From Pseudomonas fluorescens (GTDB taxonomy: Bacteria; Pseudomonadota; Gammaproteobacteria; Pseudomonadales; Pseudomonadaceae), in the NCBI RefSeq assembly GCF_902497625.1, contig NZ_CABVGX010000003.1, positions 1 to 64,000 of the forward strand: a stretch of 64,000 nt of DNA. Direction: 5' to 3'. Positions 37,151 through 46,615 of this stretch are shown piece by piece. How positions within the stretch are numbered: the first letter of the stretch is position 1; each line of letters starts with the position of its first letter. The notes under the pieces were generated by a model. The model searched no databases. It was not told where the DNA came from and saw only the letters and a program-made list of their open reading frames with translations. The position numbers were made by a program, and so were the translations under genes.

Positions 37151-40090
37151 ATGCCCAAAGGATTGATCCGCGCTTTCGGCGCACTGTTGACTGCTCTGGC
37201 TCTCTACAGCCTGCTGGGTTTTCTGATTTTGCCGGGCATCGCACTGCGCGTGGCCAACCAGCAACTGGCCAACTACGCGACGACGCCCGCCACGCTCCAA
37301 CGGATCGAACTCAACCCCTTCAGCCTTGAAGTGACCTTGTGGGGGCTGGTGGTTGGCGAGCCGGGCAAGGAACAGATCGGCTTCGAGCGGTTGTACGCGA
37401 ATCTGCAGATCGACAGCCTCTGGACCAAAGCGCTGCATCTGTCCGACATCGAGCTGGACAAATCCAAAACCGAAATCCTCTTCGGCAAAGACGGCAAGCT
37501 GAATCTGCTGGGCCTGTTCAAAGTGCCTGCCAGCGAACCTGTTCCAGCCGATCCTGATGCCAAGCCGTTTCCGCTGCGGGTGGAGCGGATCAAACTGGCT
37601 GACGGTGCGGTGCACTTCAAGGATGAACGCCCGAGCGAACCGATCGAGTTTCTCTACGACCAGCTCGATTTTGAACTGAACAACCTCAGCACCCTGCCTG
37701 AAGACAGCGCCGACATGACGCTGGTGGCCGTCGGCCCGGCAGGTGGCCAGATCGACTGGACCGGCAACTTCAGCCTGATCCCGATCGCCTCCGAAGGTAA
37801 GCTGAAGATTACCGACGGCAAAATGAAATCCTTTTGGCCCTATGTGCGCGATGCTGTGCCGCTGGTGCTTGAAGACGGCCTGATCAGCCTCAGCACCGAC
37901 TACAAGCTGAGCCTGGACAAGACCACCGATCTGCTGCTGAGTAATGTCGCGGTCAGTGTTGCCCCTTTCGCCATCAAGGCCCCGGATGGCCGGCCACTGG
38001 CGAAACTTGCGCGGCTGGACGTCAGCGAGACGACAGTCGACCTGGCGAAGCAGCAAGTGATTGTCGGCAAGATCCGCAGCCAGAAACTGGAAACCTGGGC
38101 AGCGCTCGAAGCCGACGGACAGCTTGACTGGCAAAAACTGTTTGCCAGTCAACCGTCCAAAGCAGCCGCCAAGGCCAACGCCGAACCGGTCAATGCGCCA
38201 GCTGCCGCCGATTCACCTGCAGTCGATCCAACGCCACCGAGCAAACCGTGGCAAGTGCTGCTAAAAGACGTGCAGTTGCGCGACTACCAGGTGCATCTGG
38301 AGGACCGCAAAGCGCAGCCGGTGGTGGCACTGGATGTCGGGCCGCTGAATCTCGACCTGAAGAATTTCGACAGTCTCAACGGCGCGCCTTTTGATCTCAA
38401 GCTCGACACTGGCGTGGGCAAGCAAGGCAAGCTGATGGCGGACGGTCAGGTCAACCTGGCTCCGGTCAGCGCCAAGCTGAACGTGCAAACCCGGGACATC
38501 GACCTGCGGATTGCGCAGTCCTACATCAACCCGTTCATCCGCCTGGAGCTGCGCAGCGGCATGCTCGGCAGTGATCTGGCCGTGGACCTGAAAAGCACCG
38601 AGCCGCTGGCATTCAGCGTCACCGGCAAAGCCCAGGTTGATCAACTGCACACCCTCGACACCCTGAAAACTCGGGACTTTCTCAAGTGGCAGCAACTGGT
38701 GCTCGAAGGCTTGAATTACCAGCACGGCGACAGCCTGACGATCGCCAAGGTCAACCTGTTCCAGCCCTATGTGCGCTTCATGATCAACGACGACCGCACC
38801 ACCAACGTCGATGACTTGCTGATTCCACAACCGGCGGATTCATCCGCAAAAACCACCGCAGCCAAACCCGCCAGCCAGGAAAAGCCGCTGGGCATTCACG
38901 TCGGCGGCATTGCCATCAATGACGGTTCCGCCAACTTCGCCGACTTCAGCCTGACGCCGAATTTCGCCACGGCCGTGCAACAGCTCAACGGCCAGATCGG
39001 CACCATCGACAGCCGCCAGGCAAAACCTGCGACGGTAGACATCAAAGGCAAGGTCGATCGCTACGCACCAGTGACCATCAAGGGCGCGGTGAATCCGTTC
39101 GACCCGATGGCCAGCCTCGACATCGCCACCAGTTTCAAGCGCGTTGAACTGACCACGCTAACGCCCTACTCCGGAAAATTTGCCGGTTACCGTATCCGCA
39201 AGGGTCGGCTCAATCTCGACCTGCATTACCTGATCACCAAAGGTCAGCTCAAAGCCCAAAACAAAGTGGTGGTCGAGCAGCTGCAACTGGGCGAAAAGGT
39301 CGACAGCCCCGACGCAACCAGCCTGCCGCTGAAGCTGGCCATCGCGCTGCTCAAGGATGTCGACGGCAAGATCTCCATCGAGTTACCGGTGACGGGCGAC
39401 CTCAACAATCCGCAGTTCAGTGTCATGCCGATTGTCTGGCAGACCCTGCGTAACCTGATCGTCAAAGCCGCTGCGGCACCGTTCAAGATGATTGGCGGGC
39501 TGGTCAGGGGCGGTGGCTCGGAAGATCTGGGCACGGTGTCGTTTGCGCCAGGTTCGAGCGAATTGAACAAAGACGCCGAGGGTTCATTGATCAAACTGTC
39601 GCAGGCATTGAAAGAGCGTCCGGCCCTGCAACTGGAAATCGAAGGCACCGCCGCCGCTCGCAGCGACGGCCCGCTGATCGCCAATGAGCGTCTGGAGCGT
39701 GAATATCAGTACAACTATTACAAGATGCTCCAGCGTCGCGGCGACAAAGTACCGGCGCAAGCGTCATTGCTGGAAGTGCCGGAGGGCGAGAAAGGTCCAT
39801 TGCTGGAAGGCATCTATCGCACCCGCCTGAAAACCCAGCCACCGGCAGAATGGAAAGATCTGGGCAAAGAAGAACGCACGGCAAAAATGCGCGAGGGCGT
39901 GATTGCCTTCTGGAGTTCCAGCGAGGTGCTGCTGCGCCAGCTCGGTCAGGATCGGGCCAGCAGCATCAAGGATTACCTGGTCGACAAGGGTCAGTTGGCC
40001 GATGACCGCGTGTATTTCATCGACTCCAGCCTGGGTGAACCTGAAAGCGATGGTCGGGTCGTGACGCCGATGCACCTGGATGCCGAATGA
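37151..40090 (+). CDS. DUF748 (AsmA-like) envelope protein with OmpA-like C-terminus
   Basis: A 979-residue protein: one N-terminal membrane anchor (LIRAFGALLTALALYSLLGF), long periplasmic repeated beta-rich DUF748 domains (LNPFSLEVTLWGLVVGEPG near residue 50; again FVGG-type units around 370-750) and a C-terminal alpha/beta part starting VSFAPGSSELNKDAEGSLIKL (about 795), which resembles OmpA C-like domains. AsmA-like proteins are thought to bridge membranes for phospholipid transport. The start may be 37151 or 37139; neither has a strong ribosome site. Overlaps the next gene by four bases. Confidence 0.85.
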   Translation: MPKGLIRAFGALLTALALYSLLGFLILPGIALRVANQQLANYATTPATLQRIELNPFSLEVTLWGLVVGEPGKEQIGFERLYANLQIDSLWTKALHLSDIELDKSKTEILFGKDGKLNLLGLFKVPASEPVPADPDAKPFPLRVERIKLADGAVHFKDERPSEPIEFLYDQLDFELNNLSTLPEDSADMTLVAVGPAGGQIDWTGNFSLIPIASEGKLKITDGKMKSFWPYVRDAVPLVLEDGLISLSTDYKLSLDKTTDLLLSNVAVSVAPFAIKAPDGRPLAKLARLDVSETTVDLAKQQVIVGKIRSQKLETWAALEADGQLDWQKLFASQPSKAAAKANAEPVNAPAAADSPAVDPTPPSKPWQVLLKDVQLRDYQVHLEDRKAQPVVALDVGPLNLDLKNFDSLNGAPFDLKLDTGVGKQGKLMADGQVNLAPVSAKLNVQTRDIDLRIAQSYINPFIRLELRSGMLGSDLAVDLKSTEPLAFSVTGKAQVDQLHTLDTLKTRDFLKWQQLVLEGLNYQHGDSLTIAKVNLFQPYVRFMINDDRTTNVDDLLIPQPADSSAKTTAAKPASQEKPLGIHVGGIAINDGSANFADFSLTPNFATAVQQLNGQIGTIDSRQAKPATVDIKGKVDRYAPVTIKGAVNPFDPMASLDIATSFKRVELTTLTPYSGKFAGYRIRKGRLNLDLHYLITKGQLKAQNKVVVEQLQLGEKVDSPDATSLPLKLAIALLKDVDGKISIELPVTGDLNNPQFSVMPIVWQTLRNLIVKAAAAPFKMIGGLVRGGGSEDLGTVSFAPGSSELNKDAEGSLIKLSQALKERPALQLEIEGTAAARSDGPLIANERLEREYQYNYYKMLQRRGDKVPAQASLLEVPEGEKGPLLEGIYRTRLKTQPPAEWKDLGKEERTAKMREGVIAFWSSSEVLLRQLGQDRASSIKDYLVDKGQLADDRVYFIDSSLGEPESDGRVVTPMHLDAE

Positions 40091-40386
40091 TGATCAGACG
40101 ATTGCTGTTGAGCCTGACCTTGAGTTTTGCCGCAAGCCATGCGGCGGCGGCCACTACGCTGCGTTGTGGCAGCCATTTGATCAGCGTTGGCGATCGCTCG
40201 GGCGAGGTGCTGCAGAAATGTGGAGAGCCGGTAAGTCGCGATGTGCTGGGCTACAAGCGCAGCGCCAATCGGCGTGAAGAGTTTCAGGTAGAAGAATGGA
40301 CCTACGGGCCGACCGGCGGGATGTACCAGTACCTGCGGTTCGAAGGTAATCGCCTGAAGCAGATCACCAGCAACCGCGGCAATTGA
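40087..40386 (+). CDS. DUF2845 small exported protein
   Basis: A 99-residue protein with a signal peptide (MMIRRLLLSLTLSFAASHAAA) and a DUF2845 domain (LRCGSHLISVGDRSGEVLQKCGEP ... EEWTYGPTGGMYQYLRFEGNRL). Two cysteines, in RCGS and QKCGEP, may form a disulfide. The fold is expected to be BamE/SmpA-like. Function unknown. It is translationally coupled to the DUF748 gene (ATGATGA). Confidence 0.82.
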   Translation: MMIRRLLLSLTLSFAASHAAAATTLRCGSHLISVGDRSGEVLQKCGEPVSRDVLGYKRSANRREEFQVEEWTYGPTGGMYQYLRFEGNRLKQITSNRGN

Positions 40387-40402
40387 AGCGCCGGGCGCTC
40401 TC

Positions 40403-40503
40403 GTAGCAGCTGGCGCAGCCTGCGTCCTTGCATCGTGGAACCTGCGCTGACCGTGAACGCAGGCTTCGCCAGCTGCTACAACGCAGGCTTTGCCAGCTGT
40501 TAC
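40403..40503. repeat. REP/BIME cluster, GTAGCAGCTGGCG family
   Basis: GTAGCAGCTGGCGCAGCCTG, inverse CAGGCTTCGCCAGCTGCTAC (to 40479) and a second direct copy AACGCAGGCTTTGCCAGCTG (to 40503). Related to the unit at 27461. Confidence 0.85.
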
Positions 40504-40528
40504 GGGGTTTTGCGTGGCCCACAATAGA

Positions 40529-40658
40529 ACAGGCCCCGGACACGAATGTCCGGGGCCTGTAATGGCCACAATCCTTGTGGCCGTCGCATGAACTCTCAGT
40601 TGCGGTAGACGTATGACTCGGCTCGTCTACCGCGCCTTCTCCCGGTTCAGGCGAGAAG
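40529..40658 (-). other. Four consecutive perfect inverted repeats downstream of the BON gene
   Basis: From left: 14-base arms 40529-40542 / 40547-40560 with a CGAA loop; 8-base arms 40564-40571 / 40575-40582 (GGCCACAA / TTGTGGCC); 10-base arms 40602-40611 / 40624-40633; 6-base arms 40636-40641 / 40653-40658. None has a long T-run. They follow the stop of the minus-strand BON gene and may form its structured 3-prime end or a small RNA. Confidence 0.7.
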
Positions 40659-40665
40659 TCTTGCC

Positions 40666-41019
40666 TTACTCGGCTTTCAGGCCGTCAGCGGAGACCGCTT
40701 TAACGCCTTTGATTTTCTTGGCGATAGCGACTGCAACGTCTTTCTGCGAATCAGTCACTGCAGTGGTCGACGACAGGGAAACAACGCCTTTGTTGGTTTC
40801 GACCTTGATGTCGGTACCAGGAATGCCTTTTTCGGTGACCAGGTCAGCTTTGACTTTGGTGGTGATCCAGGTGTCAGAGGTAGCTTCTTTAGCTTCAGTC
40901 ACTTCACCAGCGGCCAGAACCATTGGAGCCTGGGATGCCTGAGTGGCGGCGAAGGCAGCGTTGGCCATGGTCAGGGTCAGCGCGGTAGCAGTAGCGGCAG
41001 CGATAGCGAACTTCTTCAT
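40666..41019 (-). CDS. BON-domain periplasmic protein (OsmY-like)
   Basis: A 117-residue protein with a signal peptide (MKKFAIAAATATALTLTMANAAFA) and one BON domain (SDTWITTKVKADLVTEKGIPGTDIKVETNKGVVSLSS..). OsmY has two such domains; this protein has one. BON proteins bind membranes and respond to envelope or osmotic stress. AGGAG is 11 bases before ATG 41019. A candidate sigma-54 promoter is at 41086-41099. Confidence 0.9.
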   Translation of the reverse strand: MKKFAIAAATATALTLTMANAAFAATQASQAPMVLAAGEVTEAKEATSDTWITTKVKADLVTEKGIPGTDIKVETNKGVVSLSSTTAVTDSQKDVAVAIAKKIKGVKAVSADGLKAE

Positions 41020-41085
41020 ACGAGTAACTCCTGTTTTTCTATAAAGTCTGCTGCATGTGTTGTCAGCAGGGTTACTGGGTATATT

Positions 41086-41099
41086 GCGAACGCTGTGCC
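41086..41099 (-). promoter_or_regulatory. Candidate sigma-54 promoter of the BON gene
   Basis: On the minus strand TTGGCACAGCGTTCGCAA has GG (41099-41098) and GC (41087-41086) with exactly 10 bases between. The predicted leader, about 55 bases, contains an inverted repeat CTGCTG / CAGCAG (about 41048-41073) and AGAAAAACAGGAG over the ribosome site. The rest of 41101-41285 is AT-rich without a gene. Confidence 0.6.
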
Positions 41100-41285
41100 A
41101 ACTTTGAGACAGGGGTTTATTCTTTATTAATCAATAGGTTATGAAATTTACTGATTTTCGGAATCTTGCATTTTGCATGAGTTGGAAATTATCTACATGC
41201 AAACTGCGGGATTAGGGGTGGGCGTAAGGCCATGAATTTGCGGGGATTTCTACATTCATCGCAGTTATCAAACGGAAAAGATCCA

Positions 41286-41320
41286 AAAAATAAAAACCTC
41301 CATCGATAGAGGGAGGTTTC
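41286..41320 (-). terminator. pilA terminator
   Basis: On the minus strand AAACCTCC / GGAGGTTT with a 10-base loop is followed by TTTATTTTTT. It starts 20 bases past the pilA stop. Confidence 0.88.
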
Positions 41321-41339
41321 TTGGATTAAACAATGATTA

Positions 41340-41753
41340 TTACGGCGTAGTAGCAGCCGCAGTACAGCCCGTAGGCGCGTACTCCGCAGTCGCCGTTGTT
41401 GCGCATGTCCAACCTGTGTTTGTACGAGAAAGCGTGATGGTCTTGTCAGCAATCGGAGAAGGGGCCTTTTGCAGCGCACATACGATACTGCCAGTACCGT
41501 CGGCTGGAGTGCCACTGACAGTTAATCCGCAGTTATTAGTTGTCGCAGGGGTACTGCCCAGTCCAGGCGAAGCGCCTTGATTCATCGCATCTTCAAATTG
41601 AATTTTCAATGCAGATATCTCGGCCAAACCCGCCGTCATCTTCGCCCGCGCCTGATACTTCGAATAAGCCGGCAAAGCAAACGTCGCCAAAATACCGATG
41701 ATCGCCACCACGATCAGCAGCTCGATAAGGGTGAAACCTTTCTGTGTATTCAT
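41340..41753 (-). CDS. pilA: Major type IV pilin
   Basis: A 137-residue type IVa prepilin. Leader MNTQKG is cleaved by PilD before F7; the mature N-terminus FTLIELLIVVAIIGILATFA carries the essential E5. Four cysteines in the C-terminal half (NCGL, IVCAL, WTCAT, TGCTA) could form two disulfides, with the last pair resembling the pilin D-loop. The start at 41753 has AGGAG upstream. It is transcribed away from pilBCD, from a sigma-54 promoter, as expected for control by PilSR (also in this window). Confidence 0.95.
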   Translation of the reverse strand: MNTQKGFTLIELLIVVAIIGILATFALPAYSKYQARAKMTAGLAEISALKIQFEDAMNQGASPGLGSTPATTNNCGLTVSGTPADGTGSIVCALQKAPSPIADKTITLSRTNTGWTCATTATAEYAPTGCTAAATTP

Positions 41754-41802
41754 TCCAAGCTCCTGTGCATGAGTCAAAATCCCATGATCTGACTAGCCCA
41801 AA

Positions 41803-41816
41803 GCACAGCTCATGCC
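41803..41816 (-). promoter_or_regulatory. Sigma-54 promoter of pilA
   Basis: Minus strand TTTGGCATGAGCTGTGCTTT: GG (41816-41815) and GC (41804-41803) separated by exactly 10 bases. This fits known PilR/RpoN control of pilA. Confidence 0.82.
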
Positions 41817-41979
41817 AAACCCGTCACCCGCAGTCGGCCGCGCGCAAAATATTTCTGAACGCCGTTTCCTACTCCCACCGTCCGCACTTTCTGACAATTA
41901 TTGTCACCTCGGCATCCATGGTTTGGCTCCGCCGGTTGACTACGCTATAAGTCATGCATAGTTTGCGTCCGGAATTCCC

Positions 41980-43680
41980 ATGAACGATATCGCCCTAAGC
42001 GGCCTGGCCAAGCAATTGGTCATGGCCGAACTGATTACTGAAAAGAGCGCGCAACAGGCGTATCTGCAAGCCCAGCGCAGCAAGGTCTCCCTGGTCAGTT
42101 ATCTGGTGCAGAACAAACTGGTGAACAGCCGCCAGGTCGCCGAGATCGCCTCGGAGCATTTCGGCATGCCCTTGCTTGATCTCAGCGGCCTCGACAAAGA
42201 GTCGCAGCCCAAAGGCCTGGTCAGTGAGAAACTGCTCCGCCAGCATCACGCCCTGCCCCTCTGGCGGCGCGGCAATAAACTGTTCGTTGGCGTTTCCGAC
42301 CCGACCAATCATCAAGCCATCAACGATATCCAGTTCAGCACCGGGCTCGGCACCGAAGCCATTCTGGTTGAAGACGACAAGCTGTCGGAGGCGCTGGACA
42401 AATTCTTCGACAACAACAGCACCGGCCTCGAAGACATGGCCGATGTCGACCTTGATGGCGTGGACATCGAGTCGAGTGACGACCACCGTCAGGATTCCAT
42501 CGCCGGGCAGGATGCCGATGACGCGCCCGTGGTGCGCTTCGTCCACAAGATGTTGCTCGACGCCATCAAAAGCGGTTCTTCCGACTTGCACTTCGAACCG
42601 TATGAAAAAACCTACCGCGTGAGAATGCGCACCGACGGCATGTTGCGCGAAGTGGCCAAGCCGCCGATCCAGCTGGCCGCACGCATTGCCGCACGCCTGA
42701 AGGTCATGGCCAGCCTGGACATTTCCGAGCGACGCAAACCCCAGGACGGGCGCATCAAGATGCGTCTGTCAAAGAGCAAATCCATCGATTTCCGGGTCAA
42801 CACTTTGCCAACCCTGTGGGGCGAAAAAGTGGTGATCCGGATTCTTGACCCCACCAGCGCGCAGATGGGCATCGACGCACTCGGTTACGAGCCTGACCAG
42901 AAAGACCTGTACATGGCCGCTCTCAAGCAGCCGCAGGGCATGATCCTCGTCACCGGCCCTACCGGTTCAGGTAAAACCGTGTCGCTCTACACCGGCCTGA
43001 ATATCCTCAATACCGTGGACATCAACATCTCCACGGCCGAGGACCCGGTGGAGATCAATATGGAAGGCATCAACCAGGTCAACGTCAATCCCAAGCAGGG
43101 AATGGGCTTCCCTCAGGCCCTGCGTTCATTTTTGCGTCAAGATCCTGACGTGATCATGGTCGGTGAGATCCGTGACCTCGAGACCGCGGAGATCGCGATC
43201 AAGGCTGCACAGACCGGTCACCTGGTGTTATCCACGCTGCACACCAACAGCGCTGCCGAAACCCTGACCCGTCTGCACAACATGGGCATTCAGGGTTTCA
43301 ACATCGCCACCTCGGTCACGCTGATCATTGCCCAGCGTCTGGCGCGCAAACTGTGCAGCCATTGTAAGAAACCCATCGATATTCCCCGCGAAGCACTGAT
43401 CAAGGAAGGTTTTCCCGAGCAACTGCTGGGCTCGTTCACCATCTATGAGCCGGTCGGCTGCGACCACTGCAACGGCGGCTATAAAGGACGCGTGGGGATT
43501 TACGAAGTGGTGAAGAACACGCCGGACCTGCAACGCCTGATCATGGCCGAAGGCAATTCGCTGGAAATCGATATTCAGATGCGCAAGGACGGCTTCAACG
43601 ACCTGCGCACCTCCGGGCTGATCAAGGCCATGCAAGGCATCACCAGCCTTGAGGAAATCAACCGGGTTACCAAGGATTGA
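41980..43680 (+). CDS. pilB: Type IV pilus assembly ATPase PilB
   Basis: A 566-residue hexameric extension ATPase. N-terminal GSPII_E domain, then Walker A GPTGSGKT, Asp box, Walker B VIMVGEIRD and His box (GHLVLSTLHTN), and a zinc tetracysteine (CSHC ... CDHC). Normal length. First gene of pilBCD-coaE-yacG. Confidence 0.97.
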   Translation: MNDIALSGLAKQLVMAELITEKSAQQAYLQAQRSKVSLVSYLVQNKLVNSRQVAEIASEHFGMPLLDLSGLDKESQPKGLVSEKLLRQHHALPLWRRGNKLFVGVSDPTNHQAINDIQFSTGLGTEAILVEDDKLSEALDKFFDNNSTGLEDMADVDLDGVDIESSDDHRQDSIAGQDADDAPVVRFVHKMLLDAIKSGSSDLHFEPYEKTYRVRMRTDGMLREVAKPPIQLAARIAARLKVMASLDISERRKPQDGRIKMRLSKSKSIDFRVNTLPTLWGEKVVIRILDPTSAQMGIDALGYEPDQKDLYMAALKQPQGMILVTGPTGSGKTVSLYTGLNILNTVDINISTAEDPVEINMEGINQVNVNPKQGMGFPQALRSFLRQDPDVIMVGEIRDLETAEIAIKAAQTGHLVLSTLHTNSAAETLTRLHNMGIQGFNIATSVTLIIAQRLARKLCSHCKKPIDIPREALIKEGFPEQLLGSFTIYEPVGCDHCNGGYKGRVGIYEVVKNTPDLQRLIMAEGNSLEIDIQMRKDGFNDLRTSGLIKAMQGITSLEEINRVTKD

Positions 43681-43682
43681 AC

Positions 43683-44900
43683 ATGGCGGTCAAAGCAGTA
43701 AAAGTCAGTGTTTACAGCTGGGAAGGTACGGACAAGAAAGGCACGAAAATGGCTGGCGAGCTCACCGGCCAGAGCCCGGCGCTGATCAAGGCGCAGCTGC
43801 GCAAGCAGGGCATCAACCCGGGCAAGGTGCGCAAGAAATCCGCGTCGATCCTGAACTTCGGCAAACGCATCAAGCCGCAGGACATCGCTTTGTTCACCCG
43901 GCAGATGGCGACCATGATGAAGGCCGGCGTGCCGCTGTTGCAGTCGTTCGACATTATTGGCGAAGGCTTCGACAACCCGGCCATGCGCAAACTGGTCGAC
44001 GAGGTCAAACAGGAAGTCGCGGCGGGTAACAGCTTCGCCGCCGCCCTGCGCAAAAATCCGCAATATTTCGATGAGCTCTACTGCAACCTCGTCGACGCCG
44101 GCGAACAGGCAGGTGCGCTCGATACTCTGCTGGAGCGCGTGGCCACTTATAAAGAAAAAAGCGAAGCGCTCAAGGCCAAGATCAAGAAGGCCATGACCTA
44201 CCCGGCGGCGGTGGTGTTCGTGGCGATCATCGTGACCGGTATTCTGCTGGTCAAGGTGGTGCCGCAGTTTGAATCGGTATTCAAAGGTTTTGGGGCGGAA
44301 CTGCCGGGCTTCACCGTGATGGTCATTCGTCTGTCGGAATTCCTTCAGGAATGGTGGTGGATCATCCTCGGCCTGCTGATCGCGGCGATCTACGGCGTGC
44401 GGCATGCCTTCAAGAAATCACAAGGCTTCAGGGACCGCACCGACACCTGGCTGCTGAAGCTGCCGCTGGTGGGCACGCTGATGTACAAGTCCGCCGTGGC
44501 GCGTTACGCCCGCACCCTCTCGACCACGTTTGCGGCCGGCGTGCCGCTGGTGGAGGCGCTGGAATCGGTAGCGGGCGCCACCGGCAATGTCGTCTTCAAA
44601 CGCGCGGTGTTGCGCATCAAGCAGGATGTGTCGACGGGCATGCAGCTGAATTTTTCCATGCGCACCTCGGGGATCTTTCCCAACATGGCGATTCAGATGA
44701 CGGCCATTGGCGAAGAATCCGGGGCACTGGACGACATGCTCGACAAGGTCGCCAGTTTCTACGAGGCCGAAGTGGATAACATGGTCGACAACCTCACCAG
44801 CCTGATGGAGCCCTTCATCATGGTTGTCCTTGGCGTCATCGTCGGCGGCCTGGTGGTTGCGATGTACCTGCCTATCTTCCAACTCGGCTCAGCGATCTGA
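43683..44900 (+). CDS. pilC: Type IV pilus inner-membrane platform protein PilC
   Basis: A 405-residue polytopic protein with two GspF domains (about 70-195 and 275-400), each with LFTRQMATMMKAGVPLLQSF / YARTLSTTFAAGVPLVEALE at its start, and three membrane helices. It links the motor ATPases to pilin polymerisation. ATG 43683 has AAGGA upstream; the pilB stop is two bases before. Confidence 0.96.
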   Translation: MAVKAVKVSVYSWEGTDKKGTKMAGELTGQSPALIKAQLRKQGINPGKVRKKSASILNFGKRIKPQDIALFTRQMATMMKAGVPLLQSFDIIGEGFDNPAMRKLVDEVKQEVAAGNSFAAALRKNPQYFDELYCNLVDAGEQAGALDTLLERVATYKEKSEALKAKIKKAMTYPAAVVFVAIIVTGILLVKVVPQFESVFKGFGAELPGFTVMVIRLSEFLQEWWWIILGLLIAAIYGVRHAFKKSQGFRDRTDTWLLKLPLVGTLMYKSAVARYARTLSTTFAAGVPLVEALESVAGATGNVVFKRAVLRIKQDVSTGMQLNFSMRTSGIFPNMAIQMTAIGEESGALDDMLDKVASFYEAEVDNMVDNLTSLMEPFIMVVLGVIVGGLVVAMYLPIFQLGSAI

Positions 44901-44901
44901 C

Positions 44902-45774
44902 ATGCCTTTGAATGAACTCCTGACTGTCTATCCGCTGGCCTTTATCGTTATTGCCTGCATCCTTGGCCTGCTGGTCGGCAGCTTCCTTAACGTGGTGACC
45001 TGGCGCCTGCCAAAAATGCTCGCGCGCGAGTGGCGCCAGCAAGCACTCGACATTCTCGACTTGCCTGGTGAACCGGGGCTGCCGACCTATAACCTGCTGC
45101 TCCCGCACTCCCAGTGCCCGCATTGCGAGCATCGTATCCGCGCATGGGAAAACATCCCGGTGCTCAGCTATCTGTTTTTACGCGGCCGTTGTGCGAAGTG
45201 CGCGGCTCCCATCAGCCAGCGTTACCCGCTGACCGAACTGGTCTGCGGCGTGCTGTCGGGGATTGTTGCCTGGCATTTCGGTTTTGGCTGGCCGGCGGTG
45301 ATGGTGCTCCTGTTGACTTGGGGTCTGTTGGCGATGAGCCTGATCGACGCCGAGCATCAATTGCTGCCGGATGTGCTGGTACTGCCGCTGCTGTGGCTCG
45401 GTCTGATCGTCAACAGTTTCGGGCTGTTCGTGCCGCTGAATGAAGCCTTGTGGGGAGCAGTGGCTGGCTACCTTTCGCTGTGGTCGGTGTTCTGGCTGTT
45501 CAAGCTGATCACCGGCAAGGACGGCATGGGCCATGGTGATTTCAAGCTGTTAGCGATGTTAGGCGCCTGGGGCGGCTGGCAGATTTTGCCGCTGACGCTG
45601 CTTTTGTCCTCGCTGGTGGGTGCCGTGATTGGCCTTGTCATGCTGCGCCTGCGTAACGCGCAAACCTCGACGCCGATCCCTTTTGGTCCTTATCTGGCCA
45701 TTGCCGGCTGGATTGCCTTGCTCTGGGGTGGTCAAATAACCACCTTCTATTGGCAGTTTGTCGGTTTGCAATGA
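44902..45774 (+). CDS. pilD: Prepilin peptidase and N-methyltransferase
   Basis: A 290-residue bifunctional membrane protease that cleaves and N-methylates prepilins and type II secretion pseudopilins. The cytoplasmic zinc site CPHC ... CAKC and catalytic aspartates in [12 protein letters not shown] and GMGHGDFK are intact. It overlaps coaE by four bases. Confidence 0.97.
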   Translation: MPLNELLTVYPLAFIVIACILGLLVGSFLNVVTWRLPKMLAREWRQQALDILDLPGEPGLPTYNLLLPHSQCPHCEHRIRAWENIPVLSYLFLRGRCAKCAAPISQRYPLTELVCGVLSGIVAWHFGFGWPAVMVLLLTWGLLAMSLIDAEHQLLPDVLVLPLLWLGLIVNSFGLFVPLNEALWGAVAGYLSLWSVFWLFKLITGKDGMGHGDFKLLAMLGAWGGWQILPLTLLLSSLVGAVIGLVMLRLRNAQTSTPIPFGPYLAIAGWIALLWGGQITTFYWQFVGLQ

Positions 45775-46394
45775 AACCCCCTGAGAAAAAACCCTGGATT
45801 CTCGGCCTCACCGGCGGCATCGGCAGCGGCAAAAGTGCGGCGGCCGAGCACTTCATGAGCCTTGGCGTGCACGTGGTGGACGCCGATCATGCGGCGCGCT
45901 GGGTGGTCGAGCCGGGCCGTCCGGCGCTGGCAAAAATCGCCGAACATTTTGGTCCCGGCGTGCTGCAAGGCAATGGCCAACTGGACCGCGCGGCCCTGCG
46001 CAAGCTGATCTTCGAGGTCCCGGAAAAACGCTTGTGGCTCGAAGCCCTGCTGCACCCGCTGATCGCTGAAGAGATCGTCGACCATCTGGGCAAGGCACAA
46101 TCGCCTTACGCGATTCTGGTTTCGCCGCTGCTGATCGAGTCCGGCCAGTACAGCATGACCCAGCGCGTACTGGTGATTGACGCTCCCGAACAATTGCAGA
46201 TCGATCGTACCTTGCAGCGTGACCAGACCAGCGAGCAACAGGTCCAGGCGATCCTCAAGGCGCAGTCCAGCCGTCAGGATCGCGTGAGCCATGCCGACGA
46301 TGTGGTAGTCAACGACCGCGACCTCGCCTGGCTGCACAGCGAGGTCGAGCGCCTGCATCACTTTTACCTTACTTTGCGTGGAGGCCAGTCATGA
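45771..46394 (+). CDS. coaE: Dephospho-CoA kinase
   Basis: A 207-residue kinase for the last step of CoA synthesis. P-loop [14 protein letters not shown], the conserved [13 protein letters not shown] and LLIESGQY are visible. Its ATG overlaps the pilD stop and its end overlaps yacG (ATGA). Confidence 0.97.
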   Translation: MKPPEKKPWILGLTGGIGSGKSAAAEHFMSLGVHVVDADHAARWVVEPGRPALAKIAEHFGPGVLQGNGQLDRAALRKLIFEVPEKRLWLEALLHPLIAEEIVDHLGKAQSPYAILVSPLLIESGQYSMTQRVLVIDAPEQLQIDRTLQRDQTSEQQVQAILKAQSSRQDRVSHADDVVVNDRDLAWLHSEVERLHHFYLTLRGGQS

Positions 46395-46591
46395 GCCAAA
46401 CCCCAACCGTCAACTGCCCAACCTGTGGCGCCCCTGTCGAATGGAGCGCCGACAGCACGTATCGGCCTTTCTGTTCCGACCGTTGCAAACTGATCGACCT
46501 GGGCGCCTGGGCGTCGGAAGAGCACAAGATCCCGGTCAGCCCGGACGCCGAGGACGATCTGTTCAGCGAAGACTTCGAACCGCGTCATTGA
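46391..46591 (+). CDS. yacG: DNA gyrase inhibitor YacG
   Basis: A 66-residue zinc protein that binds GyrB and inhibits gyrase in E. coli. Four-cysteine site CPTC ... CSDRC, then [15 protein letters not shown], the family signature. Last gene of the pilB operon. Confidence 0.95.
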   Translation: MSQTPTVNCPTCGAPVEWSADSTYRPFCSDRCKLIDLGAWASEEHKIPVSPDAEDDLFSEDFEPRH

Positions 46592-46615
46592 CCTCGTCAT
46601 TGACCTCGTCATTGA

